From Ectopseudomonas mendocina (GTDB lineage Bacteria > Pseudomonadota > Gammaproteobacteria > Pseudomonadales > Pseudomonadaceae), in assembly GCF_007049795.1 (NCBI RefSeq), contig NZ_SCFY01000006.1:1-64000 (forward strand): a stretch of DNA of 64,000 bases, read 5' to 3'. The notes under the pieces were generated by a model that had not been told where the DNA came from, did not search any database, and saw only the letters and a list, made by a program, of their open reading frames with translations. Both the position numbers and the translations under genes were made by a program. How positions within the stretch are numbered: position 1 is the stretch's first letter; every line of letters begins with the position of its first letter. Below, in pieces: positions 33,484-43,053 of the stretch.

Positions 33484-34419
33484 TCAGAGGCTGAGCAGAT
33501 GGATCAGCCGCGCCGCCACCTTGGCGGTGCGGTTGTCGATGTCGTATTCGGGGTTGAGCTCGGCCAGGTCGGCCAGGCGCAGCTTGCCGCTGGCCTTGAG
33601 CCGTTCGAGCAGCGGCTCCAGCAGCTCCAGGCGCACGCCACGGGCGGCCGGGGCGCTGACGCCCGGCGCTTCGCAGGCCGGCAGCACGTCGATGTCGATG
33701 GTCAGGTAAAGCGCATCGCACTCGGCGGCGAAGGCGTCCAGCTCGGCGCCGATGGCATCGAGGGTCGACTCGCGAATCTCATGATCCTCGCGCACCAGCA
33801 CGTTCAGCTCGGCGGCGCGGGCGAACAGCGCGCGGGTGTTGCTGGCACGGCTGACGCCCAGGCAGGCGTAGCGGAATGGCCAGCCGCGTGCGGCGCACTG
33901 CTCGGCGATCTGCGCGAAGGGCGTGCCGGAGGAATGCACATGGGCCGGGTCGCGCAGGTCGAAGTGGGCGTCGAAATTGATGATGCCGATTTTTGGGGCT
34001 GGGTTGCCGGACAGGTGCTCGGCCAGACCCGACCAGCTACCGAAGGCGACTTCATGCCCACCACCGATCACCAGCGGCAGATGGCCGGCGTCCAGCAGCG
34101 CGCAGACGTTTTGGCCGAGGCGCGCCTGCGCGGCTTCCAGGTCGCCGTCCTCGCAGGTGATGTCACCGGCATCGTAGGCCGGCGCTTGGCGATGCCAGGC
34201 CAGGTTGGCCAGCGCCTTGCGCACGCATTGCGGCGCAGCGGCTGCGCCGACGCGGCCATGATTGCGGCGCACGCCTTCGTCGCAGGCGAAGCCAAGCAGG
34301 GCCAGCCCCGGCTGGCTGTCGTCTGCAAGCGCCTGGATACGCTGGTGCCAGCGCGCGCTGTCGGTTTCCGGGTCGGTGCGACCGCTCCAGGCGGCCATGC
34401 TGTGACGATCAGCGAGCAT
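33484..34419 (-). CDS. hutG: HutG, arginase-type formimidoylglutamase
   Basis: A 311-residue ureohydrolase (arginase fold) expected to split N-formimidoyl-glutamate directly into glutamate and formamide. Metal-binding motifs are intact: [19 protein letters not shown] and [10 protein letters not shown], followed by [11 protein letters not shown]. This is the enteric/Bacillus type of HutG, not the zinc N-formylglutamate deformylase that works with HutF in P. putida and P. aeruginosa. The start overlaps the hutI stop (ATGCTCGCTGA). No hutF is present in the window. Confidence 0.9.
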   Translation of the reverse strand: MLADRHSMAAWSGRTDPETDSARWHQRIQALADDSQPGLALLGFACDEGVRRNHGRVGAAAAPQCVRKALANLAWHRQAPAYDAGDITCEDGDLEAAQARLGQNVCALLDAGHLPLVIGGGHEVAFGSWSGLAEHLSGNPAPKIGIINFDAHFDLRDPAHVHSSGTPFAQIAEQCAARGWPFRYACLGVSRASNTRALFARAAELNVLVREDHEIRESTLDAIGAELDAFAAECDALYLTIDIDVLPACEAPGVSAPAARGVRLELLEPLLERLKASGKLRLADLAELNPEYDIDNRTAKVAARLIHLLSL

Positions 34420-35626
34420 AGGTCACGACTCCATTGAACACGCGCTGGCGCAGACGCCCGGCCTGTACCGCGTAGGCCAGTTCGGCCGGTTGCTGGATAT
34501 CCCACAGGCACAGATCCGCCGGCGCGCCGACGGCGATGCGGCCGAGATCTGGCAGGCCGAGGGCGCGGGCGCCATGGGCAGTCATGCCGGCCAGGGCTTC
34601 GCGCGGGGTGAGGCGAAACAGGGTGCAGGCCAGGTTGGCCATCAGCGTCGGCATGCAGATCGGCGAGGTGCCGGGGTTGGCGTCGCTGGCCACGGCCATC
34701 GGCACGCCGTACTGGCGCAGCAATTCGATGGGCGGCAGCTGGGTTTCGCGCAGCACGTGGAAAGCACCGGGCAGCAACACGGCGACGGTGCCGGCTTCGG
34801 CCATGGCGCGCACGCCGGGCTCATCCAGGTATTCGATATGGTCGGCGGACAGCGCGCCGTAGCGTGCGGCCAATGCACTGCCGCCGAGGTTGGACAGTTG
34901 CTCGGCATGAGCCTTGATCGCCAGGCCATGGGCCTGAGCCGCCTGGTAGATGCGCTCGCACTGCGCCGGGGAAAAGCCGATGCCCTCGCAGAACACGTCC
35001 ACTGCATCGGCCAGCCCTTCACGGGCAGCGGCCGGGATCATCTCATCGCAGACCAGGCTGACGTAGTCGTCGGCGCGGCCGGCATATTCCGGCGGCAGAG
35101 CGTGGGCACCAAGCAGCGTGGTCAGCACTCGCACCGGGCGCAGTTCGCCGAGGCGGCGGGCCACGCGCAGCATCTTCAGTTCGTCGGCAAGGGTCAGGCC
35201 GTAACCGGACTTTATCTCCACTGTGGTCACGCCATCGGCCAGCAGCGCATCGAGACGCGGCAGGCTGGCGGCGATCAGCTCGTCTTCGCTGGCGGCGCGG
35301 GTGGCGCGTACGCTGCTGATGATTCCACCGCCGTTACGGGCGATGGTTTCGTAGCTGACACCTTCCAGGCGCTGCTCGAATTCACCAGCGCGGTCACCGG
35401 CGTAGACCAAATGGGTGTGGCAATCGACCAGCCCCGGAGTCATCACGCCGCCACGCCCAGCTTCGACTGCACCTTGAGCCAGCGCCTCGTCGAAGGTGCG
35501 CGACGGCCACAGGCCGGCGATGCAACCGTCCTCGACCAGCAGGTTCATCGCCTCGTCGAGCTGCGCCAGGCCGTCGAAGACCTGCACATCGCGCCAGAGC
35601 TGTTTCGAGGTGGAATGCATCGACAT
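34409..35626 (-). CDS. hutI: HutI, imidazolonepropionase
   Basis: A 405-residue amidohydrolase that opens imidazolone-propionate to N-formimidoyl-glutamate. Metal ligands appear in [15 protein letters not shown] (His-x-His, ~residues 72-74), [11 protein letters not shown], and [17 protein letters not shown] and LDEP are further family marks. First gene of the five-gene minus-strand operon, starting 20 bp from a HutC-type operator. It overlaps hutG by 11 bp, so the two are coupled. Confidence 0.95.
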   Translation of the reverse strand: MSMHSTSKQLWRDVQVFDGLAQLDEAMNLLVEDGCIAGLWPSRTFDEALAQGAVEAGRGGVMTPGLVDCHTHLVYAGDRAGEFEQRLEGVSYETIARNGGGIISSVRATRAASEDELIAASLPRLDALLADGVTTVEIKSGYGLTLADELKMLRVARRLGELRPVRVLTTLLGAHALPPEYAGRADDYVSLVCDEMIPAAAREGLADAVDVFCEGIGFSPAQCERIYQAAQAHGLAIKAHAEQLSNLGGSALAARYGALSADHIEYLDEPGVRAMAEAGTVAVLLPGAFHVLRETQLPPIELLRQYGVPMAVASDANPGTSPICMPTLMANLACTLFRLTPREALAGMTAHGARALGLPDLGRIAVGAPADLCLWDIQQPAELAYAVQAGRLRQRVFNGVVTYAR

Positions 35627-35645
35627 GGGATTCTCCCGGCTTATT

Positions 35646-35657
35646 TTGTATATACAA
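35646..35657. promoter_or_regulatory. HutC operator before hutI
   Basis: TTGTATATACAA, a perfect 12-bp palindrome with the HutC core GTATATAC, 20 bp upstream of the hutI start. Confidence 0.8.
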
Positions 35658-35831
35658 TATGAGTGGATCGAATCGGCGTCAAGCCGTGACGCAACGGTCT
35701 GACCTTATGATCACAAGACCAGGCAAGGCATATGCAGCACGCCTTGATAGCCCTGAATAGAGCATGAACGACCTCTATCTGAAGACATCTTCGCCGACCT
35801 GGTGATCGAGACCGTTTGTCGCTCAATTACT

Positions 35832-35843
35832 ATGTATATACAT
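35832..35843. promoter_or_regulatory. HutC operator before hutD
   Basis: ATGTATATACAT, a perfect 12-bp palindrome with the same core GTATATAC, 12 bp upstream of the hutD start. Divergent operon and hutD are thus under one repressor. Confidence 0.8.
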
Positions 35844-35854
35844 TTGGAGAGATC

Positions 35855-36448
35855 ATGCCCTGCCTCCCGCTAGACCCCGCAACCGCTCGCGCGATGCCCT
35901 GGAAGAACGGTGGCGGCACCACAGTGGAGTTGGCCATTTCGCCAGCGGATGCCGATCTGGAGGATTTCGCCTGGCGAATCAGCACTGCTCAGGTGGCAGT
36001 GGATGGTGCCTTTTCCAGCTTCCCGGGCATCGACCGCAGCCTGGCCGTGCTCGCTGGTGACGGCATGTGCCTGCAACACGCCGACGGGCGGCGCGAAACG
36101 CTGCTCAGCGGTGACGCCATCGCGGTGTTCAGCGGCGAAGAGGCGATCAGCGCACAACTGCTGGACGGCCCGATCACCGACCTCAATCTGATGACCCGAC
36201 GAGGCCTCTGGATGCATCAGGTGCAGTTGCTGAAATGGCAGGGAACCCGAAGGCTGGAGAACGATGCGGCGGTGATGCTGCAGTGGAATGGGGGCCAGAC
36301 CGCAGTCGACGTGAATGCTGGCGGCGCGATGCACCCGCTAACGGCGGGCAATGGCCTGCTGATAGAGAACGAACCCGGCCAGTTGCACCTGCACGCACAA
36401 CGCCCCGCCCTGCTCTACGTGGCCAGGCTGAACCCGTGCGCACACTGA
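35855..36448 (+). CDS. hutD: HutD/Ves family protein
   Basis: A 197-residue cupin-like protein of the HutD family, found with hut genes and thought to limit hut expression or bind a pathway intermediate; its exact activity is not established. PWKNGGGTTVELAISP, FAWRISTAQVAVDGAFSSFPGIDRSL and DLNLMTRRG are the family marks. ATG at 35855 has GGAG five bases upstream; an earlier in-frame ATG at 35816 would place the HutC operator inside the gene and is rejected. Divergent from hutI. Confidence 0.88.
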   Translation: MPCLPLDPATARAMPWKNGGGTTVELAISPADADLEDFAWRISTAQVAVDGAFSSFPGIDRSLAVLAGDGMCLQHADGRRETLLSGDAIAVFSGEEAISAQLLDGPITDLNLMTRRGLWMHQVQLLKWQGTRRLENDAAVMLQWNGGQTAVDVNAGGAMHPLTAGNGLLIENEPGQLHLHAQRPALLYVARLNPCAH

Positions 36449-36450
36449 AA

Positions 36451-36482
36451 TAAAAAGCCCCAGCGCGCGGGCCGGGGCTCAT
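36451..36482. terminator. Terminator between hutD and the acyl-CoA dehydrogenase gene
   Basis: AGCCCC and GGGGCT arms (36456-36479) around a GC-rich interior, preceded by AAAAA and followed by CATTT. Serves the convergent gene pair, stronger for the minus strand. Confidence 0.7.
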
Positions 36483-36500
36483 TTGTGCGCGGCAGCGTGA

Positions 36501-38279
36501 TCAGAACTGCGCAGCGTCCAGCAGGTACAGCGATTCGCTACCTGCCTTGACCGATGCACTCAGCGAGTGAATGCGCGGCAGCAGGCGGGCGAAGTAGAAG
36601 CGCGCGGTGCCCAGCTTGCTGGCGTAGAACTCGTCCTGCCCTTCCTTGCCGATCGCAGCGCGTGCCATCAATGCCCACATATAGGCATAGGCGGTGTAGC
36701 CGAACACGTGCAGGTATTCGACCGAAGCAGCACCGATTTCGTTGGGGTTGCCCTTGGCACGGTCCAGCACCCAGGCGGTCAGCTCATCGAGGTTCTGCAC
36801 GGCAGCCGCCAGCGGCTTGGTGAACTCGGCGAGGTTGGTGTCAGCGGAGGCGACGAAGCCCTTGATCTCGTCGGCCAGGTGCTTGTAGAAGCTGCCGCCG
36901 CTACCCACGATCTTGCGCCCCATCAGGTCCAGCGACTGGATACCGTTGGTGCCTTCGTAGATTTGGGTGATGCGGCAGTCGCGCACCAGCTGCTCCTGGC
37001 CCCACTCGCGAATGAAGCCGTGGCCACCGAAGATCTGCTGACCATGCACGGTGGTTTCCAGCGCCATGTCGGTGAGGAAGGCCTTGGCCACCGGCGTCAG
37101 TAGCGCCACCAGCTCGTCGGCGCGCTGGGCGGTGGCCTTGTCCTCGCTGTACTTGGCGGTGTCGAGCTGCATGGCAACGTAGCTGGAGAAGGCGCGACCG
37201 CCCTCGTTCAGCGCTTTCATGGTCAGCAGCATGCGACGCACGTCCGGATGCACGATAATCGGGTCGGCGGCTTTGTCCTTGGCCACCGGGCCGGTCGGCG
37301 CGCGGCTCTGAATACGCTCGCGGGCGTACTCGATGGCGCTCTGGTAGCTGCGCTCGCCCAGGGCCAGGCCCTGGATACCAACGCCCAGGCGCTCGTAGTT
37401 CATCATGGTGAACATGGCATTGAGGCCCTTGTTCACTTCACCCACCAGGTAACCGGTGGCACCGTCGAAGTTCATCACACAGGTGGCCGAGGCCTTGATG
37501 CCCATCTTGTGCTCGATGGAGCCGCAGCCCAGGGCGTTCTTCTCGCCCAGCGAGCCGTCGGCGTTGACCATGACCTTGGGCACGATGAACAGCGAAATGC
37601 CTTTCGGGCCAGCCGGTGCGTCCGGCAGCTTGGCCAGCACCAAATGGATGATGTTTTCGGTCAGGTCGTGCTCGCCACCAGTGATGAAGATCTTGGTACC
37701 GCTGATCTTGTAACTGCCGTCAGCCTGAGGTTCGGCCTTGGTGCGGATGATGCCCAGGTCGGTACCGGCATGCGGCTCGGTCAGGCACATGGAACCGGCC
37801 CAGACACCGGCGTACATGTTCGGCAGGTACTGCTGCTTCAGCTCTTCGCTGGCGTGGTTGAGGATCGACAGACAGGCGCCGGCGGTCAGCATCGGGTACA
37901 GGCCGAAGGACAGGTTGGCCGAGTTGACCATTTCCTCGACCTGGGCGCCGATCACCTTGGGCATGCCCATGCCGCCGAATTCAGGCGAACCACCAACACC
38001 GACCCAGCCACCCTCGGCGTAGGTCTGGTAGGCCTCGGGGAAGCCGGCCGGGGTTTTCACCGCGCCGTTGTCCCAGGAGCAGCCTTCTTCGTCACCGCTG
38101 CGGTTCAGCGGGGCGATGCTGCCCGCCGTGACTTTGCCAGCTTCTTCCAGGATGGCACTGGCGGTCTCGGCATCGACCACCTCGGCCAGGGCCGGCAGCT
38201 CGGCCCAGAGCTTGGAGACTTCGAATACCTCATTGAGCACGAAGCGCATGTCGCGCAGGGGGGCTTTGTAATCGGCCAT
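36501..38279 (-). CDS. Acyl-CoA dehydrogenase, long form with C-terminal domain
   Basis: A 592-residue flavoenzyme that introduces the alpha-beta double bond in acyl-CoA. The start [20 protein letters not shown] is typical of the long FadE-like group in Pseudomonas. The FAD/substrate region MCLTEPHAGTDLGIIRTKAE..ISGTKIFITGGEHDL and the helical domain with IYEGTNGIQSLDLMGRKI are intact; the C-terminal ~120 residues form the extra domain. A close paralogue lies at 39888-41693, separated by a diguanylate cyclase gene. Chain-length preference cannot be read. Confidence 0.93.
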   Translation of the reverse strand: MADYKAPLRDMRFVLNEVFEVSKLWAELPALAEVVDAETASAILEEAGKVTAGSIAPLNRSGDEEGCSWDNGAVKTPAGFPEAYQTYAEGGWVGVGGSPEFGGMGMPKVIGAQVEEMVNSANLSFGLYPMLTAGACLSILNHASEELKQQYLPNMYAGVWAGSMCLTEPHAGTDLGIIRTKAEPQADGSYKISGTKIFITGGEHDLTENIIHLVLAKLPDAPAGPKGISLFIVPKVMVNADGSLGEKNALGCGSIEHKMGIKASATCVMNFDGATGYLVGEVNKGLNAMFTMMNYERLGVGIQGLALGERSYQSAIEYARERIQSRAPTGPVAKDKAADPIIVHPDVRRMLLTMKALNEGGRAFSSYVAMQLDTAKYSEDKATAQRADELVALLTPVAKAFLTDMALETTVHGQQIFGGHGFIREWGQEQLVRDCRITQIYEGTNGIQSLDLMGRKIVGSGGSFYKHLADEIKGFVASADTNLAEFTKPLAAAVQNLDELTAWVLDRAKGNPNEIGAASVEYLHVFGYTAYAYMWALMARAAIGKEGQDEFYASKLGTARFYFARLLPRIHSLSASVKAGSESLYLLDAAQF

Positions 38280-38452
38280 GACACATCCTCAGAAACGGAC
38301 TTACGTGAGAGAACCGAGTTTACTTGAACAACTTTACAGACACATAGGGTCGTGTTGTGACCAATTATTCACAAGAGGTCACTAAATCCCTGATGTGAAA
38401 ACCGCTCTACAACGGGCCGAGAAATGGGCGTGACCGTTCGTCTGACGGACGA

Positions 38453-39772
38453 CTACTCTCGATCCGCTGCCAGCTTCACAGCACCGCGCCCCTGACCGGC
38501 GCTACGGATGCAATTGCGCCCGGCGGACAAGGCGCTGTACAGAGCCTTGTCCGCCTCCTTGATCACTTCCTGCGGCGTTCGCTGCTCGGCCTGACGCTCG
38601 GCGACGCCCATGCTCACGGTCACCGATACCTCGCTGGCGGTCTTGCCGGCCCTGCGCTGCTTGCCTTCACGATCATCGCGCGGCCGGCTTTGCGAGTCGC
38701 GCAGTTGCATGCGGTACTGCTCGATGCCTATACGCACCGCTTCCATGTGCGGCATGCATTGCTCCACGGTCTTGCCAGGAAACAGCAAGGTGAACTCCTC
38801 ACCGCCATAGCGGTAGGCCTTGCCACCGCCACCGACCTTGCGCATCTGGCTGGCGACCAGACGCAACACCTGATCCCCCACGTCATGGCCGTGGGTATCG
38901 TTGAATTTCTTGAAGTGATCGACATCGACCATGGCAATCACGTAATCACGCCCCAGGCGCTGCAGACGCTCGTTGAGCGCGCGCCGCCCCGGCAGCCCGG
39001 TGAGCTCGTCACGAAAGGCCATCTGGTAGGCCTCGTGCGCTACCGCCGCGACCAGCATGAGCATCACCATGCTGATCATCACCTGCAGCGCATTGGCCAG
39101 GATGAACACCTGCGGCAGCATCCACAGCAAACCGCACAGCCCCATCAGTTGCGACGCGTGCAACGGCCTTGGCCGACGCAGGTACTGCACCAGCAGGGCG
39201 ATGAAGGCGACCAGGAACGCCACGTAAACCAACTGCGCCAGGCTCATCCAGGCGCCATGCAACGACGGCCAGTGAATCTTAGCCAACCAGTCGGCAATAC
39301 CCTGCGGATAACGGCGCGCCAAACCAAAGGCCACCGCGCTGACTGCCAGCAAGATCAGGGCGCGGGCGAACATGCCCTGCAGCAGGTGCGAACGCTCCTC
39401 CCAGCAGCCATAGAGGGCATAGAGCAGCGGTAGCAACAGGCAGATCAGATGGAAGACCAGAACCGCATCGTCGCGGATCTGGCCATTGTCACGAAAGTGA
39501 TTGACCTGGATATCCAGCAGGAAGTAGCCGACATACAGCACCAGCAGCAGGAAAATTTCCCGCTGACGGCCATAGACCAGACAGAACGCGCCGCCGAGCA
39601 GCAACAGCAACGTAGGCAATACATTGAACAGGGAGATGAAGAACTCGCTCAGCAGCGGCAAGCGTGCAGCCACCAACCCGCCGACCAGCAAGGGCAACGA
39701 CGAATAGAAGTGACTGAGGCGCAAATTGGCCAGACGGATCACGCTGACATCCTGAGCGAGAGATGGAGGCAT
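38453..39772 (-). CDS. Membrane-bound diguanylate cyclase (GGDEF)
   Basis: A 439-residue protein with seven or eight membrane helices in the first ~245 residues, then a GGDEF domain: DELTGLPGRRALNERL, MVDVDHFKKFNDTHGHDVGDQ and the active loop YRYGGEEFTLLFPG. No RxxD inhibition site sits before GGEEF, unlike the cyclase at 20711. A charged insertion (DSQSRPRDDREGKQRRAGKTASEV) lies between GGEEF and the final strands. It is placed between two acyl-CoA dehydrogenase genes; a functional tie to fatty-acid use is speculation. Confidence 0.9.
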   Translation of the reverse strand: MPPSLAQDVSVIRLANLRLSHFYSSLPLLVGGLVAARLPLLSEFFISLFNVLPTLLLLLGGAFCLVYGRQREIFLLLVLYVGYFLLDIQVNHFRDNGQIRDDAVLVFHLICLLLPLLYALYGCWEERSHLLQGMFARALILLAVSAVAFGLARRYPQGIADWLAKIHWPSLHGAWMSLAQLVYVAFLVAFIALLVQYLRRPRPLHASQLMGLCGLLWMLPQVFILANALQVMISMVMLMLVAAVAHEAYQMAFRDELTGLPGRRALNERLQRLGRDYVIAMVDVDHFKKFNDTHGHDVGDQVLRLVASQMRKVGGGGKAYRYGGEEFTLLFPGKTVEQCMPHMEAVRIGIEQYRMQLRDSQSRPRDDREGKQRRAGKTASEVSVTVSMGVAERQAEQRTPQEVIKEADKALYSALSAGRNCIRSAGQGRGAVKLAADRE

Positions 39773-39831
39773 TCTGCCTGCTTCGACTCTTGAAAACAGC
39801 GACAGGATGCGACATTCCCTTCAGTGTCCGG

Positions 39832-39870
39832 CGCAAAAACGACAACGCCGCCCCAGGGGGCGGCGTTGTG
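39832..39870 (-). terminator. Rho-independent terminator after the second acyl-CoA dehydrogenase
   Basis: AACGCCGCCCC-AG(G)-GGGGCGGCGTT: an 11-bp stem (39844-39867) followed on the minus strand by GTCGTTTTTG. Confidence 0.85.
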
Positions 39871-39887
39871 GTTCAACCGATCAGGCC

Positions 39888-41693
39888 TTAGAAGCCGAGC
39901 GCGAAGTGCTCTTCATCCATTTCCATCAGGTTGCTGGCGCCCGACAGCATGGCTTCGACATGCGTGCGGGTACGCGGCAGGATGCGCGCGAAGTAGAAGC
40001 GAGCGGTCTGCAGCTTGGCTTTGTAGAAAGCCTCGTCGCCAGTACCGGCAGCCAGCTTCTCGGCAGCCAGGCGCGCCATGTCGGCCCAGAAGTAGGCCAG
40101 GCAGGCGTAGCCGGAGTACATCAGGTAGTCCACGGAGGCGGCACCGACTTCTTCGCGATCTTTCATCGCAGCCATGCCGACTTTCATGGTGATGTCGCCC
40201 CACTCCTTGTTCAGCTTGGCCAGCGGCTCGACGAATTCCTTGACGGAATCGTTGCCTTCGTTGGCCTGGCAGAACTTGTGGACGATCTTGGTGAAGTTCT
40301 TCAGGGCACCGCCCTGAGTCATCAGCACCTTGCGGCCCAGCAGGTCGAGCGCCTGAACGCCGGTGGTGCCTTCGTACATCATGGAGATGCGGCAGTCACG
40401 CAGGTTCTGCTCCATGCCCCACTCGCTGATGAAGCCGTGGCCACCATAGATCTGCATGCCGTGGGAAGCGGCTTCGAAGCCCACTTCGGTCATGAAGGCC
40501 TTGGCGATCGGGGTCAGGAAAGCCAGCAGTTCGTCAGCGGCTTTCTTCTCTTCTTCGTCCTGGCTGTGCTGAACGATGTCCACCTGCTTGGCGGTGAAGT
40601 AGACCATGGCGCGGTTGCCTTCGGCGAACGCCTTCATAGTCAGCAGCATGCGGCGTACGTCCGGGTGCACGATGATCGGGTCAGCGGCTTTTTCCGGTGC
40701 TTTCGGGCCAGTCAGCGAACGCATCTGCAGACGCTCGCGAGCGTACTTGATGCCACCCTGGAAGCCGACTTCGGCGTGGGCCAGGCCTTGCAGCGCGGTA
40801 CCCAGGCGAGCGGTGTTCATGAAGGTGAACATGCAGTTCAGGCCCTTGTTGGCCGGGCCAATCAGGTAGCCAGTGGCGCCGTCGAAGTTCATCACGCAGG
40901 TGGCGTTACCGTGGATGCCCATCTTGTGCTCGATGGAGCCACAGGAAACGGCGTTGCGCTCGCCTACGCCGCCTTCGGCATTGGGCAGGAACTTCGGCAC
41001 GATGAACAGCGAGATACCCTTGGTACCGGCCGGCGCATCGGGCAGACGAGCCAGAACGATATGGACGATGTTATCGGCCATGTCGTGCTCACCCGCGGAG
41101 ATGAAGATCTTGGTACCGGAGACTTTGTAGCTGCCGTCGGCCTGCGGTTCGGCCTTGGTGCGCAGCATGCCCAGGTCGGTACCGCAATGCGGCTCGGTCA
41201 GGCACATGGTGCCGGTCCACTCGCCGGAAACCAGCTTGGTCAGGTAGGTGTGCTTCTGCTCGTCGGTGCCGTGAGCGCTCAGAGTGTTCATCGCGCCGTG
41301 GGAGAGGCCCGGGTACATGCCCCAGGACCAGTTGGCCGAACCGACCATCTCGCTGACAGCCAGACCGAGCGACTCAGGCAGACCTTGGCCGCCATGCTCG
41401 ACGTCATGGGCCAGGCTCGGCCAGCCGCCTTCAACGAACTGCTGATAGGCCTCTTTGAAGCCAGTCGGGGTTTTCACACCGGATTCGCTCCAGGTGCAGC
41501 CCTCGGTGTCACCCACACGGTTCAGCGGAGCCAGAACCTGCTCGCAGAACTTGGCGCCTTCTTCGAGGATGGCGTCGACCATGTCTGGAGTGGCGTCCTG
41601 GCAGCCAGGCAGGCTCTGGTAGTGCGCTTCATAACCCAGCAGTTCGTCGCGAACGAAACGAATGTCACGCAAGGGGGCCTTGTAGTCAGGCAT
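39888..41693 (-). CDS. Acyl-CoA dehydrogenase, long form with C-terminal domain (paralogue)
   Basis: A 601-residue FAD enzyme of fatty-acyl-CoA oxidation, start [19 protein letters not shown] with AGAGG upstream of the ATG at 41693. [41 protein letters not shown] and [19 protein letters not shown] correspond one-to-one to the paralogue at 36501. The two genes probably arose by duplication and now differ in substrate range or regulation. It has its own promoter and a strong terminator. Confidence 0.93.
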   Translation of the reverse strand: MPDYKAPLRDIRFVRDELLGYEAHYQSLPGCQDATPDMVDAILEEGAKFCEQVLAPLNRVGDTEGCTWSESGVKTPTGFKEAYQQFVEGGWPSLAHDVEHGGQGLPESLGLAVSEMVGSANWSWGMYPGLSHGAMNTLSAHGTDEQKHTYLTKLVSGEWTGTMCLTEPHCGTDLGMLRTKAEPQADGSYKVSGTKIFISAGEHDMADNIVHIVLARLPDAPAGTKGISLFIVPKFLPNAEGGVGERNAVSCGSIEHKMGIHGNATCVMNFDGATGYLIGPANKGLNCMFTFMNTARLGTALQGLAHAEVGFQGGIKYARERLQMRSLTGPKAPEKAADPIIVHPDVRRMLLTMKAFAEGNRAMVYFTAKQVDIVQHSQDEEEKKAADELLAFLTPIAKAFMTEVGFEAASHGMQIYGGHGFISEWGMEQNLRDCRISMMYEGTTGVQALDLLGRKVLMTQGGALKNFTKIVHKFCQANEGNDSVKEFVEPLAKLNKEWGDITMKVGMAAMKDREEVGAASVDYLMYSGYACLAYFWADMARLAAEKLAAGTGDEAFYKAKLQTARFYFARILPRTRTHVEAMLSGASNLMEMDEEHFALGF

Positions 41694-41862
41694 AACGGTA
41701 AACCTCTGCGGTGGATTCCTAGTAGTTGGGGTGACCGTCTTGGCGGTCGCTCTCGGGATCACTCCCGGCTGCCTGGCCACGAGGCTGCGGCCGAAGCAAT
41801 CAAACAGGCGTTTGAAACATACGTTTACGCCAACCCCTTGTCAAGCGCTGCCAATCGGCCGA

Positions 41863-42600
41863 CTACGCGACCAGATCGATGCGGGGCTCCGGCGCAGGCA
41901 ATTCACCCAGACGCCGATACAGATCAAGATTAGGCGCTGGCGGCGAAGCCTGCTGCGACTGCTCGGCCGACGGCTTATCGGCGGGTCGAGCCATGTCATC
42001 CGCCTTGTCCTCCGCGTCGGTACCGCTGGCCTCATCACGCCGCAACTCGGCTAGTTCGACGCGCGCCTGCGCCGCTTGCGCCTGGGCCAGAGCGGCTACA
42101 CGCAAGTCTTGCGGGGAGGGTTCGATGGGGGCGAGCGCTGCGCGCAGAACGATTTCCATCTTGCGCAGCGTCGCTTCGGGGTCATTGGGGACGGGGGCGG
42201 TGTCGATCCCTACTTCACCGGAAACGGCATAACTCTGCCCATCGGGGCCACGCTTGAAACTGTAGGTCGGTGCTCCCGCGTATTGCCCACCAACGGCAGC
42301 ATGCGCCTGCTCGTGGGTGCGCACCTCACGGTCACGCTGCACAAGGTCGTCGATTTCCAGCTGTTGCTGGCGCTGCTCTTGGGGGCTTGGCTCGGATTTG
42401 TCTGCGCGGCTCGATGGGTTGGCCTCGCGATCCGCCTCCTCTCGACCGAATGCCGCGGAGTCGGCTTGCTGCTCCTGCGGCGCCGCAACAGGTGCCTGAT
42501 CGGCACGGGCAATATCAGGGGAAACGTCGGACGACAGAGGCCTTGCCGAACTGACGGACGGCGCGGGAGTGAACGGTGGCAGGCTGCTGCCAATCTGCAT
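41863..42600 (-). CDS. SprA-like putative metalloprotease family protein
   Basis: A 245-residue protein. Its centre, REVRTHEQAHAAVGGQYAG, carries an HExxH-like HEQAH motif and is followed by PTYSFKRGPDGQSYAVSGEVGID and PEATLRKMEIVLRAALAPIEPSPQDLRVAA, the hallmark of the SprA-related family. The N-terminal ~80 and C-terminal ~60 residues are Pro/Ala/Gln-rich, probably disordered. No signal peptide. Protease activity is suggested by the motif only. It stands alone between acyl-CoA dehydrogenase and the short flagellar-like gene. Confidence 0.8.
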   Translation of the reverse strand: MQIGSSLPPFTPAPSVSSARPLSSDVSPDIARADQAPVAAPQEQQADSAAFGREEADREANPSSRADKSEPSPQEQRQQQLEIDDLVQRDREVRTHEQAHAAVGGQYAGAPTYSFKRGPDGQSYAVSGEVGIDTAPVPNDPEATLRKMEIVLRAALAPIEPSPQDLRVAALAQAQAAQARVELAELRRDEASGTDAEDKADDMARPADKPSAEQSQQASPPAPNLDLYRRLGELPAPEPRIDLVA

Positions 42601-42654
42601 GAGCGTCCTCCTGCCCCGCTGCTGGCCGCATCCGCACGGCCGGGGTGAGACGAC

Positions 42655-42954
42655 TTAAGCGCGGGTATCGATCAGGGTGCCTAGCACCTCGTCGGCGGTG
42701 TCGACGACACGTGCATTGGCGCGCACTTCGTTTTCACCGACACGCAGCGCCACGAGACTTTCGGTCAGGTCAGGGCGGTTACGCTCGGATATCTGCGAAC
42801 TCGGATTGACCTGATTCTGCGGTGGGGTCTGAGTAGTCTGCTGCGACGGGTTGATGGTGTTGCTGGCGATATCACCGGCGGCCTGCTCGACACGGCGTTG
42901 CCCGGCCTGAATACCGTTCAAACCCGAATTGAATGCGTTGGCGGAGATTTCCAT
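42655..42954 (-). CDS. Short flagellar-rod-like protein
   Basis: A 99-residue protein whose N-terminus (AFNSGLNGIQAGQRRVEQAAGDIAS) and C-terminus (LTESLVALRVGENEVRANARVVDTADEVLGTLID) resemble the two helices of flagellar basal-body rod/hook proteins such as FlgB/FlgC, without the middle domain. A Gln/Pro/Asn-rich linker joins them. No flagellar genes are nearby. It may be exported by the flagellar system or be a relic with another role. GGGGGCTGCC precedes the ATG. Confidence 0.7.
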   Translation of the reverse strand: MEISANAFNSGLNGIQAGQRRVEQAAGDIASNTINPSQQTTQTPPQNQVNPSSQISERNRPDLTESLVALRVGENEVRANARVVDTADEVLGTLIDTRA

Positions 42955-43053
42955 CGGCAGCCCCCTGAGGGATGTAGAACCTGATAACGGGTATTGAAGC
43001 AGAAATCGGCTAAAAAACGTACAGGCAAAAGGCTATGGTCAGTTTGCTGTTTA

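Noticed and set aside
39807-41933. Plus-strand open frame of about 700 codons
   Set aside because: Antisense to the second acyl-CoA dehydrogenase; no start signal or motifs.
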